DNA from: Hoeflea_A sp965228435
GTDB lineage: Bacteria; Pseudomonadota; Alphaproteobacteria; Rhizobiales; Rhizobiaceae
Reading direction: 5' to 3'
DNA length: 64,000 nt
Assembly: GCA_965228435.1 (NCBI GenBank)
Contig: OZ245818.1
Location: 124,001 to 188,000, forward strand
Under the pieces are notes generated by a model. It did not search any database. It was not told the origin of the DNA and saw nothing but the letters and a program-made list of their open reading frames with translations. The position numbers were made by a program, and so were the translations under genes. This document shows, one piece after another, positions 16,353 to 24,901 of this stretch. Every line of letters begins with the position of its first letter. The first letter of the stretch is position 1.

Positions 16353-16370
16353 TGTTCTATATATCAGCAC
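16353..16370. promoter_or_regulatory. Candidate IclR operator C (amino-acid binding-protein promoter)
   Basis: TGTTCTATATATCAGCAC matches the palindromic element at 7836-7853 in 15 of 18 positions. It ends 15 bp upstream of the binding-protein ATG, in a position suited to blocking transcription or translation initiation. The 30 bp beyond it are AT-rich and may hold the promoter. Confidence 0.45.
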
Positions 16371-16534
16371 ATTTGTGTCGCTATAGAGAATGTCTAATTT
16401 GTGGAGCGGAGTCAAGCTTTGCCATTGCCGGGCGGTCTCGTGGCGCCTGACCGCGGCAGATCCGACGCCCTTGAAAACCTCGGCACCGTCGGCTTAGATC
16501 GGGTCCGGCATCCAATGAGCCGCCCCAAATACAA

Positions 16535-16558
16535 AAGCGCACCCGTGAGGATGCGCTT
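16535..16558 (-). terminator. Rho-independent terminator of the secreted-protein gene
   Basis: On the minus strand, AAGCGCATCC and GGGTGCGCTT form a 10-bp stem (one T-G pair) with a TCAC loop, followed by TTTTGTATTT. It begins 24 bp after the stop at 16583. This is the clearest intrinsic terminator seen in the window. Confidence 0.75.
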
Positions 16559-16582
16559 CTGGTATTGTCGGATTTGGGGAAC

Positions 16583-17470
16583 TCAGCCGGCGATATTTTT
16601 GGCACCCTTGATGCAGTTCACCTTGAGCGGAACCCACGGCGTTGAAGCCTTATGGCCAAGCGCGACCACTTTGTATTTGCGGCTCGTCGTTTTGTTGATC
16701 TTGTAGGTCTTGACCCAGTGTTTCTGGAAGCCGGCACCGCCTTTGGATGTCGTGACGCTTGCCTTCTGTTTCTTGCCGTCGCTGCGATGATAAAGAAACT
16801 CGACTTTACCCGGACGGTTGGTCTGGAACTCGGCCACCATCTTCACCGGCTTGCCGCACTTCGGTCGTGCTGGGACGGTGTAAAGCTTCACGCCCTTGAG
16901 CTTCAGTGCAACGGTCGAGTGCCCTGTGCGTTTAGGGCCTCTCGGCTGGCAGACGACCTTCGCCGTCATCACGGCACTGCGGTTCACGGTCTGTTTGTGT
17001 TTGCCGTAATTCGAGTGCCGGACCGTCAGCTGACCGTTCAGGCCCATGTCCCTGATGACCTTTTTGGTGCCGCCATGAGCATTGCAGGCCGCGCGAGCCG
17101 CCTTTTCCTTGTGCTTCATGATGTTGCTGCCGATGTTCAGGACAACTAGATCTTCCGTAACGTTCTTGATGCCCGACAGTGTGCCTATCTCTACCTTTTC
17201 AAGATAAAACCTGGCTGTAACATGATGGCTTGAAACACCGCCCTTGTTGTGTTTGATCCGGAACTTCATACGGGGCTTGAAGGCTTTTCCCTTGTTCGCC
17301 CACACCCATTTGCCGTTCTGATACTTCATTTCGTAGACCGGATAATCCGCGTAGGCATCCTTCACGAAATGGAATTTGACTTCCTTGATTTTGGCGCTTG
17401 CTTCCGTGGCAGCCAAAGGGGATGCCAGCACGATTGCCGCCAATGCGGCTTTAAGAATTGTATTTCTCAT
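16583..17470 (-). CDS. Lysine-rich secreted protein of unknown function
   Basis: The start at 17470 is chosen because AGGAAG lies 6 nt upstream; an ATG 5 codons earlier has no ribosome site. The 295-residue product begins with a signal peptide (MRNTILKAALAAIVLASPLAATEASA). The mature part is rich in Lys and His, with KIKEVKFHFVKDAYADYPVYEMKYQNGKW near the start, a central block of about 100 residues with paired Cys (AARAACNAHGG, TAKVVCQPRG), then a Lys-rich tail with PARPKCGKPVKMVAEF and KVNCIKGAKN. The four or so Cys may form disulfides in the periplasm. I do not recognise the family. It is monocistronic with its own terminator. Confidence 0.75.
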   Translation of the reverse strand: MRNTILKAALAAIVLASPLAATEASAKIKEVKFHFVKDAYADYPVYEMKYQNGKWVWANKGKAFKPRMKFRIKHNKGGVSSHHVTARFYLEKVEIGTLSGIKNVTEDLVVLNIGSNIMKHKEKAARAACNAHGGTKKVIRDMGLNGQLTVRHSNYGKHKQTVNRSAVMTAKVVCQPRGPKRTGHSTVALKLKGVKLYTVPARPKCGKPVKMVAEFQTNRPGKVEFLYHRSDGKKQKASVTTSKGGAGFQKHWVKTYKINKTTSRKYKVVALGHKASTPWVPLKVNCIKGAKNIAG

Positions 17471-17720
17471 TTGACACTTCCTCATGTCTCCAGCAGCCCT
17501 TTGGGCTCGACGGTTCAGTCATGACGCGGGAGAGATTTCCATCGCCGTGATGTCCGTCAGGTAGGAAGAGGATGTGTCGAAATATTCTCAGAAACCCGAT
17601 ATCTTGTTTCAGTCACGTATCAGTTGTCGCCAGGGGACGATACCAAACACCTCACGCCGGCTTTCATGGCCGAAACCCATGACCCCGGCGATCCATCCAG
17701 ATTGCATACGGCCTGGTGAT

Positions 17721-18335
17721 TCAGGACGCCACCGTGTAGGAGATTGCGCGGTAGAACAGTTTCCCGTAGCCGGCAATCAGCTCGGCCTTGTCCAGGCGGT
17801 TGACGATGCGCCTGGCCTGTTTCCAGTTCTCCGCGGTCGGATTGAAGTAGTCCGACAATTTCTTGCCCGTGAAACTGCCGTCGATCATGCCTTCAAAAAT
17901 GATGCGAGCGGCAATGTCCGTTTCAAGTGCCAGTTCGGGATTGCTCACCAGGTCGACACCGAGCCGGTTCGACATGTCCTGATAATTGCGTCTGCCGGTC
18001 AGTTGGACGTAGCCTCTGCCGTGAAACTTCACACCATCGCCCGGCTGCGCATTGCCGAGGTCCCTTGCTACATCCGGACGCTGACCTTCAATATCGTACA
18101 TTCGGAAAAAATAGGCATCGGAGCCGTACTCCTTGATAGGCTGCATCTTCTTGTCGACCTCATGATAGGCGGTCGCCAACATGTAGGCCAACCAACGATC
18201 GTCGTTGCTTGCAAAGCCGTTTTCCCAATAATCCAGAAAAACATTCATGCCGTTGACCTGCGTTTGCCGCATTCGACCGTCGAACAGCGTCAGTCTTACG
18301 GTGTCGTAAAAGAATCTTCTGTTGATTCCAGCCAC
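17721..18335 (-). CDS. GH19-like chitinase/endolysin-type lytic enzyme
   Basis: The 204-residue protein resembles glycoside hydrolase family 19 and phage lysozymes. AYMLATAYHEVDKKMQPIKEYG carries the presumed catalytic Glu in HE, and the substrate-cleft signature FHGRGYVQLTGRRNYQDMSNRLGVDLVSNPELALE matches the GRGPIQLSGRxNY motif of the family. No signal peptide is seen, so export would need a holin or other route, or it is a phage-derived remnant kept intact. No other phage genes flank it. The role may be peptidoglycan hydrolysis or defence against chitinous competitors; both are inference. Confidence 0.8.
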   Translation of the reverse strand: MAGINRRFFYDTVRLTLFDGRMRQTQVNGMNVFLDYWENGFASNDDRWLAYMLATAYHEVDKKMQPIKEYGSDAYFFRMYDIEGQRPDVARDLGNAQPGDGVKFHGRGYVQLTGRRNYQDMSNRLGVDLVSNPELALETDIAARIIFEGMIDGSFTGKKLSDYFNPTAENWKQARRIVNRLDKAELIAGYGKLFYRAISYTVAS

Positions 18336-18559
18336 GGCCGACCTCCATCAGAACGAGTTCGGCGTTGCAAAGCTGATTGTGGTTACAGCCGAACCGTTTC
18401 ATGCGTTGCTGACGACTGTAGATCGGACTCACGTTTTGTATGTGGCTTTCGCCACAAACCGACAAGTCGACGCAAGGACGCCTGTTCACTGGAAAGAACG
18501 TCGAAGCGTCGCGAGAGATCCCGCAACGCTCCTGATGGGACACAAAGACGTAGTTCCTG

Positions 18560-20518
18560 TCACTCAAAAACAAGGCTCAAGGCAGGCACAAAGGTCAGCA
18601 GCAAAGTGACCAGCGTCATCATGACGACAAAGGGGAAAGTGCCGGCGAATATGTCGCCAAGGGTTGTGTTTCTGTCCGCAATGGTTGCCTTCACGACATA
18701 GACGGTCAGGCCAAAGGGCGGCGTCAGCAAGCCGATCTCGACAGCAATGACCGTGACGATGCCGAACCAAATCAGATCACCGCCCAGCTCGTTTACGATC
18801 GGCAAACAAAGCGGCAACAAAATCAGCATGATGGACGTGCTGTCCAGGATCATGCCCATGACAACCACCAGCACCAGGTAGATCAACATGAACCCGAACA
18901 GGCCAAGACCCATTTCGGAGAAGAACTGGGTCGTTTCCTGGGGAATGGTCGACAGTGTCAACATGCGCGAATACATCGAAGCCGCGATGATCAGCATCAG
19001 AATCGAAACCGAAACCAGTCCCGTATCAACAAGCACGCGCCAGAATTTGGCCCAGGTCAGGCTGCCCTTTGCGAGTGCGACCAAAATGGCCGCGGCTGCG
19101 CCGGCTGCCCCGGCCTCCGTCGGCGTGAAGAAACCCGAATAAATTCCGCCAAGCACGATAACGACCAGCGTCGCGATCGGGAACAGTTTCCGCGCCGCGG
19201 ACGACCAGTTCTCGCCTTCGATCAACACCGGTCTTTCCGACTGCATCACCAACCGAGGCCGCAACAGGGCCATCAGGTAAATCCCCACGCCAAAGACCAG
19301 CGCCAGGATCCCGCCGGGAACGATGGCCGCCAGAAACAAGGCACCAACCGATTGTTCAGCGAGCACGCCATAAATGATCAGAAGCAAGCTTGGAGGGATC
19401 AGCATGCCCAACACGGAAGACCCCGCGACGACACCAAGGGCAAATCGGTTGTTGTAGCCGTTTGCAACCATTTGCGGCACGGCAACTCTCGAGAAGACAG
19501 CCGCAGAGGCAATTGAGATGCCGGTTATGGATGCAAAAACCGCGTTTGCGGCAACCGTTGCGATCCCCAGCCCGCCACGAATTTTCTGCAGCAGCCATGC
19601 CGCCACCCGATAGGCGTCCCGCCCAATATCCGCAGCATCGACAATGAGGCCCATGAGCACGAAAAGGGGAACCACGCCAAACAGATACCGATTGATCGCT
19701 CCGTCCGCGGCAAGTGCCAAGGAACGCATCGCCACTTTGGGATTGTCTCGAATGAGCCAGATACCGAGGAAGCTCAACATGATCAGGACCACTGCGATAT
19801 GCGCTCCTGAGAAGATGAGGAACAACATAAAGCCAATGGCCACCAGTCCAACTTGTATGCGGTCCAGATCAGCCCAAAAAAGCCCGTAACCGATCAACAG
19901 AACGACGAAGAACGCGGTCAGAAAAACCCAACCCTTCGGTTTTGTTGTGACCGAATGGCGAACCTTGAGATCCGATACGCGGCCCGAGTTGACCAGATCC
20001 TTCACGTCCACCAAAACCTGCGCCGCAAACGCAAGACAGGTCAGCAGCGCACCACCAAAGAGGCATGCTTTGATCGGCCATACCGGTGCGGTGAATACTC
20101 CTTGCGCCCCGAAAAACTCACCCTCAACCCAGGCATCAACCAGCTTTGGCCATGTCCCCTGAGCGATTAGCGCGAACACGACGATCCCGGCCACATTGAA
20201 CACAAGCTTAAATGCTGCAGCCGCAAAGGGGCGGTCCTCCTCCAGCCAGCCAAGCAAAATGTCGGTTCGCGTCATGCGTCCACACATCAGCGCATGGGCT
20301 GCCTGCAGGAAGACAATTGCAACGATGGAATTGGCGACAATCTCGGCGACGCCCTGTACGGGCGCGTTAAAGAGAGACCGGCCGATTATGTCCGCACAGA
20401 TCAAGAGCATCAGGCAGAAGATCCAGATCGATGCGGCGCCGCTGACAAAGCCGGTAAGCGCGGATACCGCGCCCACCGTTCCGTTTACGCTGCGGCGAAA
20501 TGAAGACGAGGTCATCAT
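18560..20518 (-). CDS. TRAP transporter fused small/large membrane subunit (DctQM)
   Basis: This 652-residue protein fuses a DctQ-like part (residues about 1-180, four membrane segments, with SIWIFCLMLLICADIIGRSLF and GRMTRTDILLG) to a DctM-like part (from about 210, with FSGAHIAVVLIMLSFLGIWL, LFGVVPLFVLMGLIVDAADIGRDAYRVA, SSVLGMLIPPSLLLIIYGVLAEQSVGALFLAAIVPG and IGLLTPPFGLTVYVVKA). TRAP systems import organic acids by a sodium or proton gradient. It is last in the hydroxyquinol operon, 20 nt after the binding-protein gene, suggesting uptake of an aromatic acid or phenolic precursor. Confidence 0.93.
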   Translation of the reverse strand: MMTSSSFRRSVNGTVGAVSALTGFVSGAASIWIFCLMLLICADIIGRSLFNAPVQGVAEIVANSIVAIVFLQAAHALMCGRMTRTDILLGWLEEDRPFAAAAFKLVFNVAGIVVFALIAQGTWPKLVDAWVEGEFFGAQGVFTAPVWPIKACLFGGALLTCLAFAAQVLVDVKDLVNSGRVSDLKVRHSVTTKPKGWVFLTAFFVVLLIGYGLFWADLDRIQVGLVAIGFMLFLIFSGAHIAVVLIMLSFLGIWLIRDNPKVAMRSLALAADGAINRYLFGVVPLFVLMGLIVDAADIGRDAYRVAAWLLQKIRGGLGIATVAANAVFASITGISIASAAVFSRVAVPQMVANGYNNRFALGVVAGSSVLGMLIPPSLLLIIYGVLAEQSVGALFLAAIVPGGILALVFGVGIYLMALLRPRLVMQSERPVLIEGENWSSAARKLFPIATLVVIVLGGIYSGFFTPTEAGAAGAAAAILVALAKGSLTWAKFWRVLVDTGLVSVSILMLIIAASMYSRMLTLSTIPQETTQFFSEMGLGLFGFMLIYLVLVVVMGMILDSTSIMLILLPLCLPIVNELGGDLIWFGIVTVIAVEIGLLTPPFGLTVYVVKATIADRNTTLGDIFAGTFPFVVMMTLVTLLLTFVPALSLVFE

Positions 20519-20538
20519 GTCGAACCAGGGTCTTCGGA

Positions 20539-21585
20539 TTATCTGCTCGACCAGTCGATACGGGAATCAAGCCCCGCAGCTTTCACCTTTTCCATATAGG
20601 CAGCGAGAACATCCGCGGCCTCTTTGGATTGATTGGCTGTAACCCAATCCCCAGCAAGATTCGGCATTTCAGCGGCCCAGGTCTCCACATCGGCAGCAGG
20701 CAGCTTCGAGACTGTTGCGCCAACTTCGGGAAGTTTCGCCAGGAAACTCTCATAGCGTTGCATGACCTCTTCAGCATGGGCCACGGTATATTCCTCGCCA
20801 AGCTCGGTAAGCACCTGACGGACGTCATCCGAAAGATCCTCCCAAACATCCTTGTTGATACCCAGCCCGCCCGTCATCTGCGCGCCAATTCCAACCAAGG
20901 TCACGTAGGGGGCAACCTCATAATGTTTGTTCGGAAATGCGCCCGTCAAAATGACGACCATGCCGTCGGCAACACCGGTCTGCACCTGATTGTAGTAGGT
21001 GGGTAACGCGCCATTGACCGGCACCGCGCCGAGATGCTTGATCCAGTTCGCGGAAGGCCCGGGTGCCAGGATCTTGCGACCTTCAAGGTCTGCCAATGAA
21101 TTGACCGGGAAATTCGTCAGAAGGTGGTATGTCTCAACACCGCTTGCCCCCAGGAAAACGACGTTCTCATCCTCCCAGGCTTTCTTCATTGCCGGCACTT
21201 CGCGATGCAGTTCGTTCATGATCTGCAGCGTGGCAACCAGGTCATCCGATACGAATGGCGTGAAATAGGTGACGTTCTGCAAAGGCATTTTGCTGCCTTC
21301 CCAGAGGGTTCCGACCCAACCAGCATCCGTCAGCCCGTCCCCCACGGCTTCGAGCGTGTCTTTGAAACCATAGAGCGAGCCACCATAGGCCTCGGTCCAC
21401 TCAATCCGGTCATCGGATCCCATTTCCTCGAGGCGCTTGTTGGATTCGCCGACAACAAGCGTCGAAAGCTGTCCAACCCAGGGCAAGACGGTGGGATGAC
21501 TTGAGGCCATCGTGAGTTCATAGGTTTCTGCGTGACAGACCGTTGCCAGCGTGCTCATTGCCAGAGCTGCAATTGTCCTTTTCAT
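20539..21585 (-). CDS. TRAP transporter periplasmic binding protein (DctP family)
   Basis: The 348-residue protein has a signal peptide (MKRTIAALAMSTLATVCHA) and DctP-type features: YELTMASSHPTVLPWVGQLSTLV, AYGGSLYGFKDTLEAVGDGLTDAGWVGTLWEGSK, LADLEGRKILAPGPSANWIKHLGAVPVN and YYNQVQTGVADGMVVILTGAF. The absence of the canonical Arg-containing motif in the usual context suggests a ligand other than C4-dicarboxylate, though this was judged by eye. It delivers substrate to the fused DctQM encoded downstream and sits 25 nt after the YciI-like gene. Confidence 0.92.
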   Translation of the reverse strand: MKRTIAALAMSTLATVCHAETYELTMASSHPTVLPWVGQLSTLVVGESNKRLEEMGSDDRIEWTEAYGGSLYGFKDTLEAVGDGLTDAGWVGTLWEGSKMPLQNVTYFTPFVSDDLVATLQIMNELHREVPAMKKAWEDENVVFLGASGVETYHLLTNFPVNSLADLEGRKILAPGPSANWIKHLGAVPVNGALPTYYNQVQTGVADGMVVILTGAFPNKHYEVAPYVTLVGIGAQMTGGLGINKDVWEDLSDDVRQVLTELGEEYTVAHAEEVMQRYESFLAKLPEVGATVSKLPAADVETWAAEMPNLAGDWVTANQSKEAADVLAAYMEKVKAAGLDSRIDWSSR

Positions 21586-21610
21586 TTCTTCCTCCCTTTA
21601 GGCTGATGGA

Positions 21611-22003
21611 CTACACGACCGCGTGGCGGCCGGTGGAAAAATTGATTTCGACCGTTATGCGGCCTTCGTTGAGAAGCCATGGCCGGACGGTGAAACTGCG
21701 CGCACCGGAACTGTGCATCGGATCTGATGCGGCTATTTCTCGGGCGTGTTCGAGGCTGTCGGCGCGGATAATCACCATGCCTTCGCCGTTCCAGGTGTGC
21801 TCATCGTCAGCCCAGAACGGTCCTGCGCCCAGCATTATGCCTTTTTGTTCAAGCGAGACCTGAAATTTCAGGTGTTCCTCGATGTTCTCCATCACCGGAC
21901 CCATGCCATTTGTCGGGGTGGTGAAAACGACAAAAAGCTGCTTCTGGAGCATGCCTTTGGAGGCCTCCAGAATATCGTCCTTTGTAATGTTTGGACCGGA
22001 CAT
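21611..22003 (-). CDS. YciI/muconolactone-isomerase-like dimeric alpha-beta barrel protein
   Basis: The 130-residue protein begins MSGPNITKDDILEASKGMLQ and has KQLFVVFTTPTNGMGPVMENIEEHLKFQVSLEQKGIMLGAGPFW, then GEGMVIIRADSLEHAREIAASDPMHSSGARSFTVRPW. The DPMH His-Asp pattern is typical of YCII-related proteins, which are often subunits or accessory enzymes in aromatic degradation. It could act on a ring-cleavage product or be a small accessory factor. It lies 14 nt after the flavoprotein gene in the operon. Confidence 0.82.
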   Translation of the reverse strand: MSGPNITKDDILEASKGMLQKQLFVVFTTPTNGMGPVMENIEEHLKFQVSLEQKGIMLGAGPFWADDEHTWNGEGMVIIRADSLEHAREIAASDPMHSSGARSFTVRPWLLNEGRITVEINFSTGRHAVV

Positions 22004-22017
22004 GTTTCTCCCCTCCT

Positions 22018-22671
22018 CTAAAGCGTCTCGCAGACGTAATCGAAATCGTGGCGCGGCAAACGGCGGAAGATCTTTGAGGTGTCCGCGTACCCGAGATTCA
22101 CCAGAAAATTGGATTTCAACGACGTCCCGTGGAAAAATTCCTCATCCACCTTGTCGTGGTCGAAACCTGACATTCCGCCGACATCAAGGCCTACCGCCCG
22201 GGCTGCGATCATGAAATACGCCCCCTGAAGCGTGCTGTTTCGAAACGCATTCACCTGTGCAGCGGTGGTGTTGTTCTTGAAGATGTTCTGTGCGTCGGGA
22301 TTGGGTGGAAACACCTTGGGAAGTTCTTCCCAGAAATTGAGGTCATAGGCGATGATGGCCGTAACCGGCGCTGCGCGCATTTTTGGACGATTGCCTTCAA
22401 ACAGGCAGGGCTCAAGCCGGTCTTTGGCAGCCTCGGATCGAACAAACAGGATGCGCATTGGCTGCTGGTTCATCGATGTGGGCCCCATCTTGGCTATGTC
22501 ATAGAGCGCCCTCAGCGTGTCTTCAGAAACATCCTTTTCCTGCCACCCGTAGTGAGTTCGAGATTCCGTGAAGAGAATCTGCAGTGTCGCTTCATCAGCC
22601 GTATGACCCTTTGCCTGCAGGGCGGCCGCACTTTTCCTCGCTTCGTTGTCCAGGATTTCGGTATCATTCAT
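22018..22671 (-). CDS. Nitroreductase-family flavoprotein, RutE/HadB-like
   Basis: The ATG at 22671 is chosen because AAGGA lies 7 nt upstream; the frame extends further but without a ribosome site. The 217-residue product has the FMN-binding GPTSMNQQPMRILFVRSEAAKDRL, FRNSTLQGAYFMIAARAVGLDVGGMSGFD and the C-terminal GYADTSKIFRRLPRHDFDYVCET, which resemble the RutE / malonic semialdehyde reductase branch of nitroreductases. It may reduce a semialdehyde, quinone or nitro group. In a hydroxyquinol operon a quinone or quinone-imine substrate is attractive but unproven. Confidence 0.87.
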   Translation of the reverse strand: MNDTEILDNEARKSAAALQAKGHTADEATLQILFTESRTHYGWQEKDVSEDTLRALYDIAKMGPTSMNQQPMRILFVRSEAAKDRLEPCLFEGNRPKMRAAPVTAIIAYDLNFWEELPKVFPPNPDAQNIFKNNTTAAQVNAFRNSTLQGAYFMIAARAVGLDVGGMSGFDHDKVDEEFFHGTSLKSNFLVNLGYADTSKIFRRLPRHDFDYVCETL

Positions 22672-22767
22672 ATGCTGTTCCTTTTCACACTGGGCCGCGT
22701 CAGCAAGCCGCTGTTTTGAAGGCACCTAGAGACCAGAGTTGACAGATTGTCGGATGGCGCCCTGTGG

Positions 22768-23670
22768 TCACGCCTGCGGCGCCAACACAAAATCAAACTC
22801 GACATCCCAATAGTGGGTGCCCGCGAAGCCCATTTTTTCGATAAGATCCGGGTCTTCGACTTTGATGAATTCCGCAATCAGCGATGTCTTCACGCCAAAG
22901 ACAGCATCGCTGTCGATGTACGGATCATCGGGATCAAAGATGTGCGTGGTGACCTCATCGTAGCCGTCCTTGGACACGATGTAGTGCAGATGCGCCGGCC
23001 GGTACGGATGGCGTCCCAGATCATCGAGAAGCTTGCCCACGGGACCGTCTGCGGGGATCGAGTAGTGTTGCGGCCTTACTGCCTTGAACCAGTATTTCCC
23101 GTCCTCACCGGTCCGAAAGACGCCGCGCAGGTTGAAGTCCGGTTGAATGCCCTTTTGCTGGACATCATAAAAGCCCTCGTCATTGGCTTGCCAGACATCA
23201 ATCTTCACGTCTGATAGGGGTTGGCCATGTGTATCAAGCACCCTACCCCGCACCACCATATCCTCGCCTTTTCCATCGAGACAGATGTTTGCACCCATCT
23301 GATATTCCGGTGCGTTGCCCACATGAAACGGACCCAACACAGTGTTTTCAGATGCACCACTCGGGCGCCGTGAGTTGATGGCGTCGACCAGCATCGAGAC
23401 GCCCAGGACATCGGAAAGCAGGATGAATTCCTGGCGCCAATCGTCACACATGTGGCCGGTTTTGGTCAGGAACTGGATCGCAGCCATCCATTCTTCCTGC
23501 GTGGGTTCAATTTCCTTGACGGCAGCATGCAAGTGCCGGGTGATGCTCTCCATCACCTCGCGAAGACGTTCATCTTTCGCGTCGCTGTTTTGGCCGACGA
23601 CGATGTCTGCACTGTTTTCTTCAGTAAAATGCGCATTTTGAGCTTTGGGAGCGGTTGCTGTTTCTAACAT
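22768..23670 (-). CDS. Hydroxyquinol 1,2-dioxygenase (intradiol)
   Basis: The 300-residue protein matches the intradiol ring-cleavage family. It has an N-terminal helical dimerisation part (residues about 35-95, WMAAIQFLTKTGHMCDDWRQEFILLSDVLG) and a catalytic barrel with Fe(III) ligands Tyr168 (EGFYDVQ), Tyr203 (QHYSIP), His227 and His229 (RPAHLHY). ASENTVLGPFHV and QANDEGFYDVQQKGIQPDFNLRG favour hydroxyquinol over catechol dioxygenases. It converts 1,2,4-trihydroxybenzene to maleylacetate. It follows the maleylacetate reductase gene by 77 bp, so the two adjacent enzymes complete the route to 3-oxoadipate. Confidence 0.93.
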   Translation of the reverse strand: MLETATAPKAQNAHFTEENSADIVVGQNSDAKDERLREVMESITRHLHAAVKEIEPTQEEWMAAIQFLTKTGHMCDDWRQEFILLSDVLGVSMLVDAINSRRPSGASENTVLGPFHVGNAPEYQMGANICLDGKGEDMVVRGRVLDTHGQPLSDVKIDVWQANDEGFYDVQQKGIQPDFNLRGVFRTGEDGKYWFKAVRPQHYSIPADGPVGKLLDDLGRHPYRPAHLHYIVSKDGYDEVTTHIFDPDDPYIDSDAVFGVKTSLIAEFIKVEDPDLIEKMGFAGTHYWDVEFDFVLAPQA

Positions 23671-23747
23671 GTCATCCTCTTTTCATTCTCGCTGTTGGCA
23701 CCGGTCATGTGTCAGCATGGCATCGACTGACGTACCGGCATGGGCGC

Positions 23748-24800
23748 TCACGAATCTGGTGGCGCTCCGGACCAGGCATTGTGCAGAAGTGCTCGTATTC
23801 CAGTCTCGGTCAGCTCGCGCGGGTTCCAGTAGGCATTTTGAGTTGCGATTGAAGCAGCCCTGTCTAAGTCCGTTTTCGCAAGTCCGAGGTCGCTCAAAGC
23901 GACCGGCGCACCCATCACCTTCGCAAAATCCCACAAGGCCCTTCCCGGCGAGGCGCCGCCGAGCAAAGCGGTTATCGGTGCCAGTTCATCGGGGACCGCC
24001 GGTTCGTTGAAGTGGATCGCATGGGGCAGGATGATCGCATGGGTCTCTGCATGGGGCAGGTCAAACGAACCACCCAGCACATGGCAAAGCTTATGGTGCA
24101 GCGCCATGCCGACCTGCCCAAGGACCGCGCCACATGTCCACGCACCCCGCAGGGTGATTTCCCGTGCTGCCAGATCGTTGGGGTTTTCAACAACGCAGGG
24201 CAGCGCTTCGACAAAGGAACGGAGGCCCTCTACAGCCAACGCGTCGGTTTCTTCCCTCTTGTCACGGGCATAAAGGCCTTCGGCTGCGTGCGCCATTGCG
24301 TTCAAGGCCGAAGTCACCGTCATTGCGACGGGCAAGGTCACGACGAGCTCCGCGTCATAGATGACCACTTCGGGAAGAACTTTTGGATCCGTCAGCGTTG
24401 TTTTGACGCCGTCCTGGGTCTGCCCGAGGATCGGTGTCGCCTCGCTTCCGGCATAGGTCGTGGGAATGACGATCTGAGGCAGGTCGGTTCGATAGGCGAT
24501 TGCTTTGCCGAGCCCGGTTGTTGACCCTCCACCAATCGATACGACACAGTCGGCATTGATCTCTTCCACATGATGCAATGCCTCCGTGGTGATCGATGTG
24601 GGCGTATGCATCGTGGCGCGGGAAAACACACCCGCCGCCAAGCCATTCAGTTCCGATGCAATGTCGAGGGCCGCGTTCGACTGCTGCGGGGTCGAAAGGA
24701 CCAATGCTCTGGAACAGCCCAGATCATCCATGACATCCGCGACCACGTTGCGGGTGCCGATCCCGAATATCGCCTTTTGATCATTGAACAGAGTTTCCAT
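23748..24800 (-). CDS. Maleylacetate reductase (iron-containing alcohol dehydrogenase family)
   Basis: The ATG at 24800 (METLFNDQKAIFGIGT) gives 350 residues, close to the family norm; an in-frame start 18 codons upstream seems too long. Motifs include RALVLSTPQQSNAALDIA, DCVVSIGGGSTTGLGKAIAYRTDLPQIVIPTTYAGSEATPILGQTQDGVKTTLTDPKVLPEVVIYD and the metal-site LGQVGMALHHKLCHVLGGSFDLPHAETHAIILPHA. It reduces maleylacetate to 3-oxoadipate with NAD(P)H. It is the first gene of the minus-strand hydroxyquinol operon and is divergent from a LysR gene. Confidence 0.93.
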   Translation of the reverse strand: METLFNDQKAIFGIGTRNVVADVMDDLGCSRALVLSTPQQSNAALDIASELNGLAAGVFSRATMHTPTSITTEALHHVEEINADCVVSIGGGSTTGLGKAIAYRTDLPQIVIPTTYAGSEATPILGQTQDGVKTTLTDPKVLPEVVIYDAELVVTLPVAMTVTSALNAMAHAAEGLYARDKREETDALAVEGLRSFVEALPCVVENPNDLAAREITLRGAWTCGAVLGQVGMALHHKLCHVLGGSFDLPHAETHAIILPHAIHFNEPAVPDELAPITALLGGASPGRALWDFAKVMGAPVALSDLGLAKTDLDRAASIATQNAYWNPRELTETGIRALLHNAWSGAPPDS

Positions 24801-24886
24801 GAAGCTCACCGCGCCGCGATTGCACCGAACCAGCTTCACCGTATCGGAGAACACACCCCTGCTTGATCGAATTCAGAAGAAATAAT

Positions 24887-24901
24887 ATAACTTCGCGTTA
24901 T
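24887..24901. promoter_or_regulatory. Candidate LysR-type box (ATAAC-N5-GTTAT)
   Basis: ATAACTTCGCGTTAT is a 15-bp inverted repeat of the T-N11-A type. It overlaps the ATG of the LysR gene at 24900 and lies about 90 bp upstream of the maleylacetate reductase start. This placement would allow autorepression of the regulator and activation of the hydroxyquinol operon. Confidence 0.5.
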
